64,000 nt of DNA from Acidobacteriota bacterium (GTDB lineage: Bacteria > Acidobacteriota > Blastocatellia > Chloracidobacteriales > JADJPF01), in assembly GCA_016213785.1 (NCBI GenBank), contig JACQZQ010000003.1:100792-164791 (forward strand). Reading direction: 5' to 3'. The notes beneath the pieces are model-generated. The model did no database searches. It saw nothing but the letters and a program-made list of their open reading frames with translations, and was not told the DNA's origin. Position numbers and translations under genes: made by a program. How positions within the stretch are numbered: position 1 is the stretch's first letter; the number at the start of each line of letters is the position of its first letter. Of the stretch, positions 45,921 to 55,451 are shown piece by piece.

Positions 45921-46685
45921 TTATTTTTTCAGAAACTTAGCAATTCCTTGTTGGCAATCTTCAGTAACACGACAAATAGTATTAGCATCCATACCAGACT
46001 TTAAGGCTGTTTCAAAACTCATTCCATCCATTTGATAAAGCAAGCGCTTAGTTAAGAAAACGGCTGATGCACTCTTACGGCTTAGATTAGATAAATACTC
46101 TGCTACTTTACTATTAAAATCGCTATCAGGATAAACCTGATTAATTAAACCAATTCTTTCAGCTTCATTTGCTGAAATAGGCTCACCAGATGTAACTAGC
46201 TCAAAAGCTCTTTTTTCACTAACAGATCGTCGCAAAATAGCCATTACCATAGCAGGAATAAACCCTATTTTTACTTCAGGATAACCAAACTGGGCACTTT
46301 CATTAGCTAAAATAAGATCGCAAGCTGTTGCTAGTCCGCAACCTCCAGCTAGTGCTCGCCCTTTTACAACCGCTACTACAGGTTTATTTAGATTACGTAT
46401 TTGAATAAATAGCTCCATTAGTAAACCAGTGTCTTCTAGATTTTCTATAATGGAACTTCTAGCAATTTTTTGCAGTACTGAAAGATCTGCTCCAGAACAA
46501 AAGTCACTTCCTGCTCCTTCAATTGCTACAACTCTAATTTCTCCATTTTCATTAGCAACTTTAAGCGCCTGTTTTATCTCTGCAACAATCGTATCATCCA
46601 ATGCATTACGCTTTTCAGGTCGGTCTAGAATAATATGGGCTATTGCCCCATCAATTTCATAGCGTATTTTTATGTAATCTGACAT
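45921..46685 (-). CDS. Enoyl-CoA hydratase/isomerase (crotonase) family protein
   Basis: A 254-residue crotonase of usual length. RPEKRNALDD, FCSGADLSVL and GRALAGGCGLATACDL are the standard CoA and oxyanion-hole motifs. PEVKIGF keeps the Glu matching Glu164 of rat mitochondrial hydratase. The other catalytic Glu (Glu144 of rat, in GCELA) is Gly here (GGCGLA), so the reaction may differ from simple water addition; the alignment is by eye. No other fatty-acid gene is near. An AGGAAA ribosome-binding site precedes the ATG. Confidence 0.9.
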   Translation of the reverse strand: MSDYIKIRYEIDGAIAHIILDRPEKRNALDDTIVAEIKQALKVANENGEIRVVAIEGAGSDFCSGADLSVLQKIARSSIIENLEDTGLLMELFIQIRNLNKPVVAVVKGRALAGGCGLATACDLILANESAQFGYPEVKIGFIPAMVMAILRRSVSEKRAFELVTSGEPISANEAERIGLINQVYPDSDFNSKVAEYLSNLSRKSASAVFLTKRLLYQMDGMSFETALKSGMDANTICRVTEDCQQGIAKFLKK

Positions 46686-46819
46686 ATGTTTTCCTGTATG
46701 TAAAGCTTTAAGATTAAATCTATTGTAAAAGTTTTTTATTTATATTTGCAAGACAAAGAGCTTAATTTATAACCTGTTAAGCTTAAAACTAAGTCTAAAA
46801 ATTTTCAGTTTAAAAATAA

Positions 46820-46873
46820 AAAGTACTTTATTATACAAAGTACTTGACATATTTTGGTTAGATCTTTTATCAT
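46820..46873 (+). promoter_or_regulatory. Promoter with two palindromic boxes, predicted leaderless transcript
   Basis: TTGACA (46844-46849) and TATCAT (46868-46873) with an 18-base spacer form a good promoter. AAAGTACTT occurs twice (46820-46828 and 46837-46845), 17 bases apart, and each contains the 8-bp palindrome AAGTACTT; the second overlaps the -35. The ATG at 46880 is only 6 bases after the -10, where transcription usually begins. Confidence 0.7.
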
Positions 46874-46879
46874 CCGCTT

Positions 46880-47512
46880 ATGTCATCCCTACGTTCGGTA
46901 AGATCAGAAAGATCAGAGCCAGAAAAATTAGATGAACCACCTGCGTTGCATTTGCACGCAATGGATAATTTAAGATTTATTCGTGAGACAATGGAATCAG
47001 CAGCATCATTTACTGCTGTACCGGGATGGGGGCAAGTTATTATTGGAGTTTTAGCAATAGTAACTGCGGTAATTGCTAGTAATCAAACTAAAGCAAGTAA
47101 TTGGGTAATAACATGGATTGTTTTAGCTTGTATTTCTTTAGTGATAGCGGTTATTTCAATGAATAGAAAAGCAAAGCGATCAAAAACTACTTTGCTTTCT
47201 CGTCCAGGAAAAAATTTTGCTGTAAGCTGTTCGCCTCCAATGATAGCTGCTGCACTACTAACATTAAATTTATGTCAAAGCGGAAATTTTAGGGTTTTGC
47301 CAGGAATGTGGCTACTGCTTTATGGTACTGGAGTAATAACTGGAGGGGCTTTTTCAGTTAAAATAGTTCCTGTTATGGGGCTTTGCTTTATGATACTTGG
47401 AGCAATAGCAATATTTTTTCCGCCTGGTTTTGGAAATATCTTTATGGCAACAGGCTTTGGGCTTCTTCATATAATTTTTGGTTTTATTATTGCTAGGAGG
47501 TATGGTGGCTAG
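46880..47512 (+). CDS. Hypothetical multi-pass membrane protein
   Basis: A 210-residue protein. The first about 50 residues are polar ([17 protein letters not shown]), then there are six hydrophobic segments (about residues 47-63, 70-90, 113-131, 138-152, 158-178 and 182-204). No family was recognised. The ATG coincides with the expected transcription start, implying a leaderless mRNA; the internal Met28 is an alternative start but has no ribosome-binding site. The following winged-helix gene overlaps its end by 11 bases, so the pair is co-transcribed. A membrane sensor or transporter regulated by the winged-helix partner is possible. Confidence 0.75.
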   Translation: MSSLRSVRSERSEPEKLDEPPALHLHAMDNLRFIRETMESAASFTAVPGWGQVIIGVLAIVTAVIASNQTKASNWVITWIVLACISLVIAVISMNRKAKRSKTTLLSRPGKNFAVSCSPPMIAAALLTLNLCQSGNFRVLPGMWLLLYGTGVITGGAFSVKIVPVMGLCFMILGAIAIFFPPGFGNIFMATGFGLLHIIFGFIIARRYGG

Positions 47513-47918
47513 AAATAGAGCTTTATCACAAACTATTTCTGATTCTAGCTCAGAATTAAACAGTCAAAAATCTGGACATCAACTCCGAAGTGTCCCAGGC
47601 ATTGCCCAAAATGATGAGAGCGGGCCAATGGAACTAGACCGCTTAATTCATGAAAGATTACGCTTAGGTATTGTTAGTGCTTTAGCAGTAAATAAATCAC
47701 TCTCTTTTAACGAACTTAAAACTTTACTTAAAACTTCTGACGGTAATTTAAGCGTACATGCCCGCAAATTAGAAGAAGCAGAATATATTACTTGCGAAAA
47801 ATTTTTTGAAGGACGTGTTCCTAAAACAGAATATCGATTAACTCCTTCTGGTAAACAAGCCTTAGAGCGCTACTTAGACCATATGGAAGCCTTAATCCAA
47901 GCTATGCGAGAACGTTAG
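47502..47918 (+). CDS. Winged-helix DNA-binding protein (MarR/ArsR-like)
   Basis: A 138-residue protein. After about 35 polar residues, LDRLIHERLRLGIVSALAV and SFNELKTLLKTSDGNLSVHA, with KLEEAEYI and TEYRLTPSGKQALERYLDH, match the small winged-helix family that includes HTH_27. The start is uncertain: AGGAGG ends one base before ATG 47502 and four bases before GTG 47505, and the longest frame (TTG 47478) lies deep in the upstream gene. It overlaps the membrane-protein gene by 11 bases, suggesting coupling. It may bind the palindromic boxes in the promoter of its own operon. Confidence 0.88.
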   Translation: MVARNRALSQTISDSSSELNSQKSGHQLRSVPGIAQNDESGPMELDRLIHERLRLGIVSALAVNKSLSFNELKTLLKTSDGNLSVHARKLEEAEYITCEKFFEGRVPKTEYRLTPSGKQALERYLDHMEALIQAMRER

Positions 47919-47986
47919 GTTTTCTTTTAACAAATAACAAATTTGACTTTGGCCTACTTTATTAAATTTTTTTCTGGAGCGACTTT

Positions 47987-48730
47987 ATGATACAAAGTTC
48001 TTTATCAATAATTAAACCTGAAACAAAACTACATGTTGGAATAATTATGGATGGCAACGGTCGTTGGGCAGTTTCTAGAGGGCTGCCTAGAATAGCAGGT
48101 CATCGTGCTGGTGCTGATGCTGTTCGCCGAACTGTTGAAGCTTGTCCAAGTCTAGGCATTGGAACTTTAACACTTTATGCTTTTTCTTCAGATAATTGGA
48201 GAAGACCGCAGACTGAAGTAAATGCCCTAATGAGGCTATTACGTATCTTTATGCGAAAAGAATTAGAACGCTCTCTTAGAAATGGGGTGCGTATTAGTGT
48301 TATAGGTCGTCGCGATAGGCTTTCTAGCCCTGTATTAAACGCTATTGAAACAGCAGAGAAAACTACTATTAATGGTCAAACCCTACACTTAAGAATAGCA
48401 ATAGATTACTCTAGTCGTTATGCTATTTTGCGAGCTGCCGAGCGCTTAAGAAGCCAAGAATATATTAACCGTTCTATTACTGAAGAAGATTTTTCACGTC
48501 TAATTGCTGATTCAGATAGAACCAATGCCCCAGAAGTAGACCTAGTAATTCGTACTAGCGGAGAACAACGGCTAAGTGATTTTCTTTTATGGGAAAATGC
48601 TTATGCAGAGTTTTTCTTTACTAAACGGATGTGGCCGGATTTTGATGCTAATGAGCTTGCCTTAGCTGTAAATGATTTTCTATCTCGCGATCGTCGTTTT
48701 GGTGCTTTAGCTCAAGCTGTAGCGGGCTAA
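47987..48730 (+). CDS. uppS: Isoprenyl transferase / undecaprenyl diphosphate synthase
   Basis: A 247-residue cis-prenyltransferase that elongates farnesyl diphosphate to the lipid carrier of peptidoglycan and other envelope glycans. [13 protein letters not shown] contains catalytic Asp22. FSSDNWRRP and the C-terminal [18 protein letters not shown] motif are intact. The length is normal. A GGAG ribosome-binding site lies 8 bases upstream. It is separated from the winged-helix gene by 68 bases on the same strand, perhaps as part of the same transcript. Confidence 0.97.
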   Translation: MIQSSLSIIKPETKLHVGIIMDGNGRWAVSRGLPRIAGHRAGADAVRRTVEACPSLGIGTLTLYAFSSDNWRRPQTEVNALMRLLRIFMRKELERSLRNGVRISVIGRRDRLSSPVLNAIETAEKTTINGQTLHLRIAIDYSSRYAILRAAERLRSQEYINRSITEEDFSRLIADSDRTNAPEVDLVIRTSGEQRLSDFLLWENAYAEFFFTKRMWPDFDANELALAVNDFLSRDRRFGALAQAVAG

Positions 48731-48782
48731 ATAAAAATATAAATTGACTTAGGTTTAATTATCTTAAATTAAAGGAGATGTT

Positions 48783-49268
48783 ATGATCGCTACACTTTTA
48801 GACCAAGAAGTTTCTATAATGAAAGCCTATCACCAAACATTAGTAATTAATACTGAAGGGTGTTTTCATTTTGTTGATATAACAGACAAAATTTTAGACA
48901 TAGTAAAAGCCTCTAATATTAAAGATGGAATTATAAATATTCATACTAAACATACCACCACAGGAATAATTATTAATGAGCATGAGCCTTTACTTTTAGA
49001 GGATATTAAATGCACATTAGAGCGACTTGTTCCACAAGAAATAAATTATAACCATAATAATTTTAAGATCCGTACAGTAAACCTTACCCCTTATGAGCGT
49101 CCTAATGGGCATTCTCATTGTAAAGCAGTTTTTTTAAGAACCTCTGAAACCCTAAATATAATTAATGGGGAATTGCAACTAGGTACTTGGCAAAGAATAT
49201 TTTTCCTAGAGCTAGATTGTTCCTTAACTAGAAATATCTCTTTGATGGTAATGGGTTTAAGCTATTAA
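48783..49268 (+). CDS. YjbQ / UPF0047 family protein
   Basis: A 161-residue protein with HTKHTTTGIIINEHEP, NGHSHCKAVFL and LGTWQRIFFLELD, all signatures of the YjbQ family. Family members have been described as secondary thiamine-phosphate synthases in E. coli, but the natural role is uncertain. A strong AAAGGAG ribosome-binding site precedes ATG 48783; the internal Met13 start is less likely. The ends of the protein look complete. It follows uppS by 52 bases. Confidence 0.93.
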   Translation: MIATLLDQEVSIMKAYHQTLVINTEGCFHFVDITDKILDIVKASNIKDGIINIHTKHTTTGIIINEHEPLLLEDIKCTLERLVPQEINYNHNNFKIRTVNLTPYERPNGHSHCKAVFLRTSETLNIINGELQLGTWQRIFFLELDCSLTRNISLMVMGLSY

Positions 49269-49332
49269 ATATTTTTAGTAACTAAAAAAACTCAAACACT
49301 TACCTAAATATTTTTTACAGAGGCTTATAACT

Positions 49333-49938
49333 ATGTATTACCCAAATGCTACACTAAAAATAAAAAGAGCATCTTTTGCTAAACGTTGTGAGATTTGTCA
49401 TCAAGTAGATTGCTTTGATAGAGAGAAAAATTATTGTTCAAGATGCCAGCAAATATTTTTTGACAGAGTTAATCCGCAGATTAAACAGAATAATAAAATT
49501 ACTATCTCTAGAGTTTCTTATTTAGTTTATTTGCTATTAAACCTTTTTATTACAACTGTAAGCTATTGGTTGTTACAAACTTTTCATCCTTTTTTAGCTC
49601 GTGAAAGTAGCTCTTTATTTTTTTTTCCAATGACGCTTATTACAGCTTGTTTATTTCCTCTGAACTATAGGTATTTAATTAGTAAAGCTAGAGTTGGAAG
49701 AAAAATATTTGTTTTTTATTCTACATTTTTAATAGCTTTATTTTTATATGGTATATATTTATGTTTTTATATACAATTTCCTAATATAAACCTACGCCAA
49801 ACATTAGAGGGATTTCTTTTTATAGAGTTTTTATCATTAGCCACAGGGCATATTTTTGGACTACCTACATTAATATTTATGATATTTATAAATTATATTT
49901 TAAGAAATTTTCTATTTAGAGAAAATCAAAAAAAATAA
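49333..49938 (+). CDS. Zinc-ribbon-like membrane protein
   Basis: A 201-residue protein. The N-terminal CEICHQVDCFDREKNYCSRC contains two CxxC pairs (Cys19/Cys22 and Cys35/Cys38), probably binding zinc. Then come about four membrane segments (about residues 60-76, 90-105, 120-145 and 160-190). It is not a recognised family. A possible GAGG ribosome-binding site is near. Its neighbours are YjbQ upstream and a second small membrane protein downstream, both plus strand. The function is unknown. Confidence 0.75.
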   Translation: MYYPNATLKIKRASFAKRCEICHQVDCFDREKNYCSRCQQIFFDRVNPQIKQNNKITISRVSYLVYLLLNLFITTVSYWLLQTFHPFLARESSSLFFFPMTLITACLFPLNYRYLISKARVGRKIFVFYSTFLIALFLYGIYLCFYIQFPNINLRQTLEGFLFIEFLSLATGHIFGLPTLIFMIFINYILRNFLFRENQKK

Positions 49939-50068
49939 CTTAAATTTATCTCTTGCTAAGCAAAATATTTAATAGAAATTTAATAGAAAAATTGGAACAA
50001 TAAGAAAGTTTTAGCGTCTAACCCATAAAATCTTATCTATAATCTAGAAAAAAGGCTAAAGTAAAAAT

Positions 50069-50674
50069 ATGCTACAAACAGACGACTACCAACAAGCTCA
50101 GTATTTAGATAGATTTAATCAAGAAAATGCTAATCTTGTTTCTTCCTATTTTAATAAAAATAATGAAGGTACTATTAAAGAAAATAGATCTAAATTTAAG
50201 ACTGTAATTTTTAATTTAACTTTAACTGATTGTTTAAAGAACTATTTAAGTGTCTACACAAAAGTAATTCTTATAACCCTATCTATAATTTTAGCAGGAT
50301 TTGTACTACTTGAACTCCTAACAGGTTTTTTTAGTATTTTTATGCTTCTAAGAGGAGCTTTCTTTATAAGTACTAGTGTGTTAACGATCTTTTCCTTCTG
50401 TTTTTTTATAGATTTAGTAATTCTTTTTTTACTTAGGAAAACGGTTGTTACCCAACATCATATTATGTTTTATGAAAAATGCTTTATAGAAGAGACTTCA
50501 AAAACTGATTCTAATAAACATGAATGGGAATCAATTTTTAGGGTTACTGAAACTAAAGAGTTTATTAAAATCTATATGTCATTGACAAGACTGCATTTAA
50601 TTCCTAAAAGAATATTTAAAGATGAATTTGAGTGTCAAGAATTTGTCCAATTTATAAAAAGTAAGAAAAGCTAA
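50069..50674 (+). CDS. YcxB-like small membrane protein
   Basis: A 201-residue protein with two membrane segments (about residues 66-92 and 96-125) and a short soluble C-terminal domain. WESIFRVTETKEFIKIYMS and LHLIPKRIFKDEFECQEF resemble the end of YcxB-like proteins, whose role is not established. The N-terminal 60 residues are polar and likely cytoplasmic. It follows the zinc-ribbon-like membrane protein by about 130 bases. The family call is by eye. Confidence 0.7.
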   Translation: MLQTDDYQQAQYLDRFNQENANLVSSYFNKNNEGTIKENRSKFKTVIFNLTLTDCLKNYLSVYTKVILITLSIILAGFVLLELLTGFFSIFMLLRGAFFISTSVLTIFSFCFFIDLVILFLLRKTVVTQHHIMFYEKCFIEETSKTDSNKHEWESIFRVTETKEFIKIYMSLTRLHLIPKRIFKDEFECQEFVQFIKSKKS

Positions 50675-50841
50675 GAGAAAGCAAAAAAATAAAAAGTCCC
50701 CTAAAACTTATGCTCCATGTAAAATTTCATTAAACTAAAACTTTAGTTTGCATATAAGACCTACCCAAAATTAAAATTCTTCTGCTAAAATAATCTGGCT
50801 AATTTTTTATTCTTTTCGTTGTTCTTAAAATTTGTAATCGA

Positions 50842-51981
50842 ATGCCTGTATTAGTAATAAAATTAAAAGAAACATTTGCTAACTTAATTTCTGTTTTAGC
50901 AAAAGGCTGGTATAGCTTTACTCCTCTTATAAGAGTAATGCTTGCTGGTATTATGACCTTTTTAGTAATAATTATTGGGTTTATTGGATTATTACAATAT
51001 CAACTTAAACAACAACCTGTTCCTATAATTGAAGTTAAGCCAGTTGATACTCAAATAACATCACCTAAAGAAGTTTTGCCCATCAAGGGAGAAAAGCAAG
51101 AAATTGTTATTGATTCTACTGAGCAAGCAATAGCAGCAGATGCTTTTGATGATGATTCAGCCGTAATAGTAACAAAACGTGAAATTACCCAACAAGAAAT
51201 GTTTAGAGTTAGTAATAACTGGCTGCTTCCACAAGTAGATGAGTTAAAAAAACGTGTCAAAGAATTAAAAATATCTGTTGAAAAAGATCAAAGATATTTG
51301 GATGAAAACGCACCTTCTATTGATCCGCTTAAAAGCGAAATAGCCAAGCTTGAAAAAGATTATCAACGTAATAGTGCTGCTTTAGATTTGCCTAGACTAG
51401 GTAGTAGTAGCTCTTTTCATGATGAAATAGAGCGTCGTAATGATGATATTAGATTTCGCTTAAATGAAGCACGAAAAAAATTAAAAGTTTTAGAACAAGT
51501 CGTTGCCAGTACTGATAGACGTAAAACAGCTAATGAAAAAGCTATTCCTGAGTTAGAAATAGAGCTTACAAATCTTAATGAACGCTTGCAAAAACTTTAC
51601 GCTTTTGATGCAAAAATTTTAGCAACTACTTACCAATATGCTACTTCAGGGATAAAAACCTTGCCGCTACTTAGATTTGTTGGTAATGGCTATTGGAATT
51701 TAGGAATGTTACAAGAGCTTAGAATTTCTTATAAAACCCGTTTTCAACGAGATTTACCTGTAACCGCTTTAGGACAAAGCAATACACATACTAGAATGGG
51801 CTGGGATCATAGTAATGCTGCTGATGTTGGTCTGCACCCAGGAACCCTTGAAGGTCAATGGCTTGTAAATTACTTAAAAGATCAAGGCATTCCATTTATT
51901 GCTTTTAGGTCGGCTGTTCCAGGTCATTCTACAGGCCCACACGTCCATGTAGGGCTAGCTAGTCGTCGCCTCCGCCGCTAA
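50842..51981 (+). CDS. Membrane-anchored metallopeptidase-like protein (M15/M23-type motif)
   Basis: A 379-residue protein with one membrane anchor near residues 30-52 and coiled coil at about 130-250. The C-terminal domain contains SNTHTRMGWDHSNAADVG (His316, His323, Asp328) and GHSTGPHVHVG (His367, His369), patterns of zinc peptidases that cut peptidoglycan (M15 spacing, M23-like ending). Function as a cell-wall hydrolase is inferred; the exact family is not decided. It is the last gene before the DUF5916 gene on this strand. There is no ribosome-binding site of note before the ATG. Confidence 0.75.
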   Translation: MPVLVIKLKETFANLISVLAKGWYSFTPLIRVMLAGIMTFLVIIIGFIGLLQYQLKQQPVPIIEVKPVDTQITSPKEVLPIKGEKQEIVIDSTEQAIAADAFDDDSAVIVTKREITQQEMFRVSNNWLLPQVDELKKRVKELKISVEKDQRYLDENAPSIDPLKSEIAKLEKDYQRNSAALDLPRLGSSSSFHDEIERRNDDIRFRLNEARKKLKVLEQVVASTDRRKTANEKAIPELEIELTNLNERLQKLYAFDAKILATTYQYATSGIKTLPLLRFVGNGYWNLGMLQELRISYKTRFQRDLPVTALGQSNTHTRMGWDHSNAADVGLHPGTLEGQWLVNYLKDQGIPFIAFRSAVPGHSTGPHVHVGLASRRLRR

Positions 51982-52266
51982 ACTATACATTAATTAGACG
52001 TTATCTAAATTTTCACCTTAAACTTAAATTTGTAAGCTCTAATAGATTTCTACTCTAATAAGTGAAATTCTATAAGCTAAATTAATCAAGGTAATTACTC
52101 TTATCAATATATTTTATACAGTAATTTTTGTTAATTTAAGCAATATTTGTCTTTTATATGAGAGAGACTTGTTATAGAGTAATGTTTATAAAGCAAAATA
52201 AATGTCTGTAATACGTCTTACGAAATTAAATAAATAATAAAAAGTTTTAATACTGGGGATTTTATA

Positions 52267-54672
52267 ATGAAAGTATTCTCTAATACTTTAATAATACTAC
52301 TAATATTAAGTTATTTTTCTATTAAACTACAAGCTCAAGACCTTGAAACTAATAAAAACCCTACTCTTTCGCCAGAAAAACAAAACCCTTTAGTGATCAA
52401 GAAATTTACTCAAAAGCCTGTTATTGATGGAAGGTTAGACGAAGAAGAATGGAAAAGTGCCCCTATAGCTAAGGATTTTTATCAAGTACAACCAGGTGAT
52501 AATCTTCCACCTTCACAACCAACAGAAGTTAAATTTGGTTATGATGAAAAAACACTCTATATTGCATTTCAAGCTTTTGATGAACCTGACAAAATACGTT
52601 CTAGTGTAGCAAAACGCGATGAAATATTTAATGATGACTATATTGGCATTTATTTAGACACCTTTAATGATAGAAGAAAAGCTTATATATTTTTCTTTAA
52701 CCCTTTAGGTATTCAAGGGGATGGAATTTTTAGCGAAGGCAGTGGTGAAGATTATACTGTAGATGTTGTAATGGAATCTAAAGGTACTATTACTGAAACA
52801 GGCTATATTGTTGAGGCTGCGATTCCTTTTAAGTCCTTACGCTATCAAGCAGGTAAAGATAAACTTTGGGGTTTACACGTTTTTCGTAGGATTAGACGCG
52901 GAAATAATGAACTAAGTTCTTGGATGCCTCTATCAAAAGAAGTTACAGGTTCACTTAATCAAGCAGGGCAAATTATGGGGTTTGATGAGATTACTCAAGA
53001 ACGTACAATAGAATTTATACCTAACCTAACCTTATTTGAAACAGGTAGAAGAGTTCCAAGCGACTCTATAAGCTCTTCAGGTAGGTTTATTAATCAGCCA
53101 ATCCAAAAAGATATAGGGTTTAACGTAAAACTAACACTAAGTTCAAATATAACTCTAGATTTTGCTGTTAACCCAGATTTTGCTCAGGTTGAAGCAGATG
53201 CTCCTGTATTAACTGCTAACCAACGCTTCCCAATTTTCTTTGAAGAAAAACGCCCCTTTTTCCTCGAAGGCATAGACATATTTCGTACCCCTCTAAGAAT
53301 TATTAATACTCGAACCATTGTTGACCCTGATTTAGCTGTTAAATTAACTGTAAAAAAAGGTAAAAATACATTTGGGCTATTTCTTTCATCTGATAATGCT
53401 CCAGGTAATTTTAGTTTAGAAGAAAGAAACGACCCTGATTTACGGCCTTCTATTGAAAAATTTCTAGACAAAAATTCTTATGTCGGAGTTTTACGCTTAA
53501 AGCGAGATATCGGAAAAGATTCTAGTTTAGGCTTTATTGCAAGCAACTATAGTTTTATTGAGAAACATAATCAAGTATTAGGCTTTGATGGTCGTTTTCG
53601 TCTTGACCCAAAGACTATTTTTACTTTTCAGTTAGTCGGAACTCATTCTAGACGCTCCTTTTTTGATCCTGATATAGGCCAAAGCCAGTATCGCACTGGT
53701 AATGGATTTGGTTATAACTGGAATTATGATTTTACAGGGCGACATTTTGGTTATTTTGTTTCTGGTGAAGGCCGCTCAACAAATTATCGTGCAGATGTAG
53801 GTTTTACTCGTCGAACAAATATTCATACTAATAATGCTTTTATTCGTCTAAGTACTGAGCCTAGACCTAATGCTAAACTTATTTCTATTAGATATATAAA
53901 TCTAAGTAGCATTAATTATAATGGACAAGGAAAAAGCCAAGGTTGGAATAATAATTCAGAGCTAAGTTTTAATTTTGCTAAGCAAACTGCTATTGTTTTG
54001 GGGTTTAATCGTAGTTTTGAGCGAATCTTTGAAGAGGAGTTTGGCCCAAAACGTAAACTTGGCCGTAGCGGTACTTTTTTTGGGGATTCAGAACGTTCTG
54101 CAAATAGAACAGGTTGGTTTATAGTTGGAGAATCTACTCCTACAAAACAATATTCATTTCGTACTTTTATTTCTGCAACGACTAATGTCTTTGATTTTGA
54201 TTTTGGTGCAGGCCCTCGTTTTCCTCGTGTTAGCCCTCAAGCCTTACTTAATCCAAATGCAGCACAAGATCCAGGCGTAGGCGATATTTTAGAAATAGGG
54301 GCTAGTTTTGAACTTCGCCCAATAGAGAAAATCAAAATCTCTTTTGACTATAATAAAAGCAAGCTAACTCGTAATGATACTAAACGAGTAGCCTTTGATG
54401 ATAATATTTTTTCTCTTAACTCTACTTATCAATTTACTCGCTCTACTTTTCTACGTACTCGTATAGATTACGATACCCTAGCTACTAGAGCTTTTGGACA
54501 GCTTTTAGTTGGTTGGACTCCAAACCCAGGTACATCTCTTTTTGTAGGCTATAATGATGACTTAAATGTAAGGGGTTTTAGTCCTTTTACTGGCTTAGCT
54601 GAACCAGGGTTGCGCCGCAATAGTCGAACATTCTTTATTAAAATGTCCTATTTGATTAGAAAAAGCTTTTAA
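52267..54672 (+). CDS. DUF5916 outer-membrane-type protein with CBM9-like N-terminus
   Basis: An 801-residue protein with a signal peptide (about residues 1-24). About residues 40-235 form a family-9 carbohydrate-binding-like domain (PVIDGRLDEEEWKSAP, VKFGYDEKTLYIAFQA). The remaining part, with many Arg/aromatic beta strands and FFEEKRPFFLEGIDIF, is the DUF5916 signature and looks like a beta barrel ending in a strand with terminal Phe (FIKMSYLIRKSF). This suggests an outer-membrane protein; its natural ligand is unknown. It is single, with GGGGA before the ATG, and convergent with dedA. Confidence 0.9.
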   Translation: MKVFSNTLIILLILSYFSIKLQAQDLETNKNPTLSPEKQNPLVIKKFTQKPVIDGRLDEEEWKSAPIAKDFYQVQPGDNLPPSQPTEVKFGYDEKTLYIAFQAFDEPDKIRSSVAKRDEIFNDDYIGIYLDTFNDRRKAYIFFFNPLGIQGDGIFSEGSGEDYTVDVVMESKGTITETGYIVEAAIPFKSLRYQAGKDKLWGLHVFRRIRRGNNELSSWMPLSKEVTGSLNQAGQIMGFDEITQERTIEFIPNLTLFETGRRVPSDSISSSGRFINQPIQKDIGFNVKLTLSSNITLDFAVNPDFAQVEADAPVLTANQRFPIFFEEKRPFFLEGIDIFRTPLRIINTRTIVDPDLAVKLTVKKGKNTFGLFLSSDNAPGNFSLEERNDPDLRPSIEKFLDKNSYVGVLRLKRDIGKDSSLGFIASNYSFIEKHNQVLGFDGRFRLDPKTIFTFQLVGTHSRRSFFDPDIGQSQYRTGNGFGYNWNYDFTGRHFGYFVSGEGRSTNYRADVGFTRRTNIHTNNAFIRLSTEPRPNAKLISIRYINLSSINYNGQGKSQGWNNNSELSFNFAKQTAIVLGFNRSFERIFEEEFGPKRKLGRSGTFFGDSERSANRTGWFIVGESTPTKQYSFRTFISATTNVFDFDFGAGPRFPRVSPQALLNPNAAQDPGVGDILEIGASFELRPIEKIKISFDYNKSKLTRNDTKRVAFDDNIFSLNSTYQFTRSTFLRTRIDYDTLATRAFGQLLVGWTPNPGTSLFVGYNDDLNVRGFSPFTGLAEPGLRRNSRTFFIKMSYLIRKSF

Positions 54673-54695
54673 TTAAAGAGTTTTTACAAATATTT

Positions 54696-55433
54696 CTATT
54701 TTACAGAAACTTGTGTTTGGTGTTTTTTCTTATAAAAATAGTAAGCTAAAAAAGCAATAATAGCTCCTCCTATAATTATCACTTTTGCCTTAGCAACTAT
54801 TTCTATGACAAAATCAAGATTGCTAGCTAATTGATAACCTAGCTGGGTCATAATAAAGACCCAAACTAATGCACCTGTTGCATTAAAAAACAAAAATCGT
54901 AGAAAAGGCATTTTAGCCGCACCGCTTAAAGGGCCAGCAGCCCAACGCAATCCTGCCACAAAACGTGCTATAAAAACTGTTTTATCTCCATAACGATCAA
55001 AAAAACCTTCTAAACGAGCTAACTTTTCTTCGTTTAATCCTACGTATCGACCATAGCGTAACAGTAGAGGTCTGCCACCTTTACGGCCAATCATATAGCC
55101 AATATTATCGCCTACTATGGCGCTAGTAAGACAAACTAAAAAAGCGATTTTATAATCTAGCCACCCTTTTTGTGATGCATAACCAGCCAAAATCACAGGA
55201 GATTCTTCTGGTACTGGTACACCCATATTACCTAGCATTACTAAAGAAAAAATAACGACATAGCCATATTTTTCTATAAGTCTTGCTATTTCTTGTAAAC
55301 TAAGATGTTTATGGGCTTCTATTGCTGCAAAAACAAGGAATGATAATATTAGTAGCAAAATAGAAATTATAATTGCAGCACGTATTTTATTAGCTTTAGC
55401 TAGCTCCCAAAGATTTTTAATAGTTTCTTTCAT
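54696..55433 (-). CDS. DedA family membrane protein
   Basis: A 245-residue DedA/SNARE-associated membrane protein with an N-terminal transmembrane segment, GNMGVPVPEES, FLVCLTSAIVGDNIGYMIGRKGG and VFIARFVAGLRWAAGPLSG motifs. DedA proteins help lipid-carrier flipping or envelope homeostasis in other bacteria. The gene is the last of a minus-strand cluster; its start is 18 bases after the stop of the Hsp70 gene, so it may be co-transcribed, but a functional link to chaperones is not evident. Confidence 0.95.
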   Translation of the reverse strand: MKETIKNLWELAKANKIRAAIIISILLLILSFLVFAAIEAHKHLSLQEIARLIEKYGYVVIFSLVMLGNMGVPVPEESPVILAGYASQKGWLDYKIAFLVCLTSAIVGDNIGYMIGRKGGRPLLLRYGRYVGLNEEKLARLEGFFDRYGDKTVFIARFVAGLRWAAGPLSGAAKMPFLRFLFFNATGALVWVFIMTQLGYQLASNLDFVIEIVAKAKVIIIGGAIIAFLAYYFYKKKHQTQVSVK

Positions 55434-55451
55434 TAATTTGTAACCCCGTAA

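Noticed and set aside
46921..46965. TGCGT...ACGCA inverted repeat near Met28 of the membrane protein
   Set aside because: The arms are only 5 bp and it lies inside the coding region.
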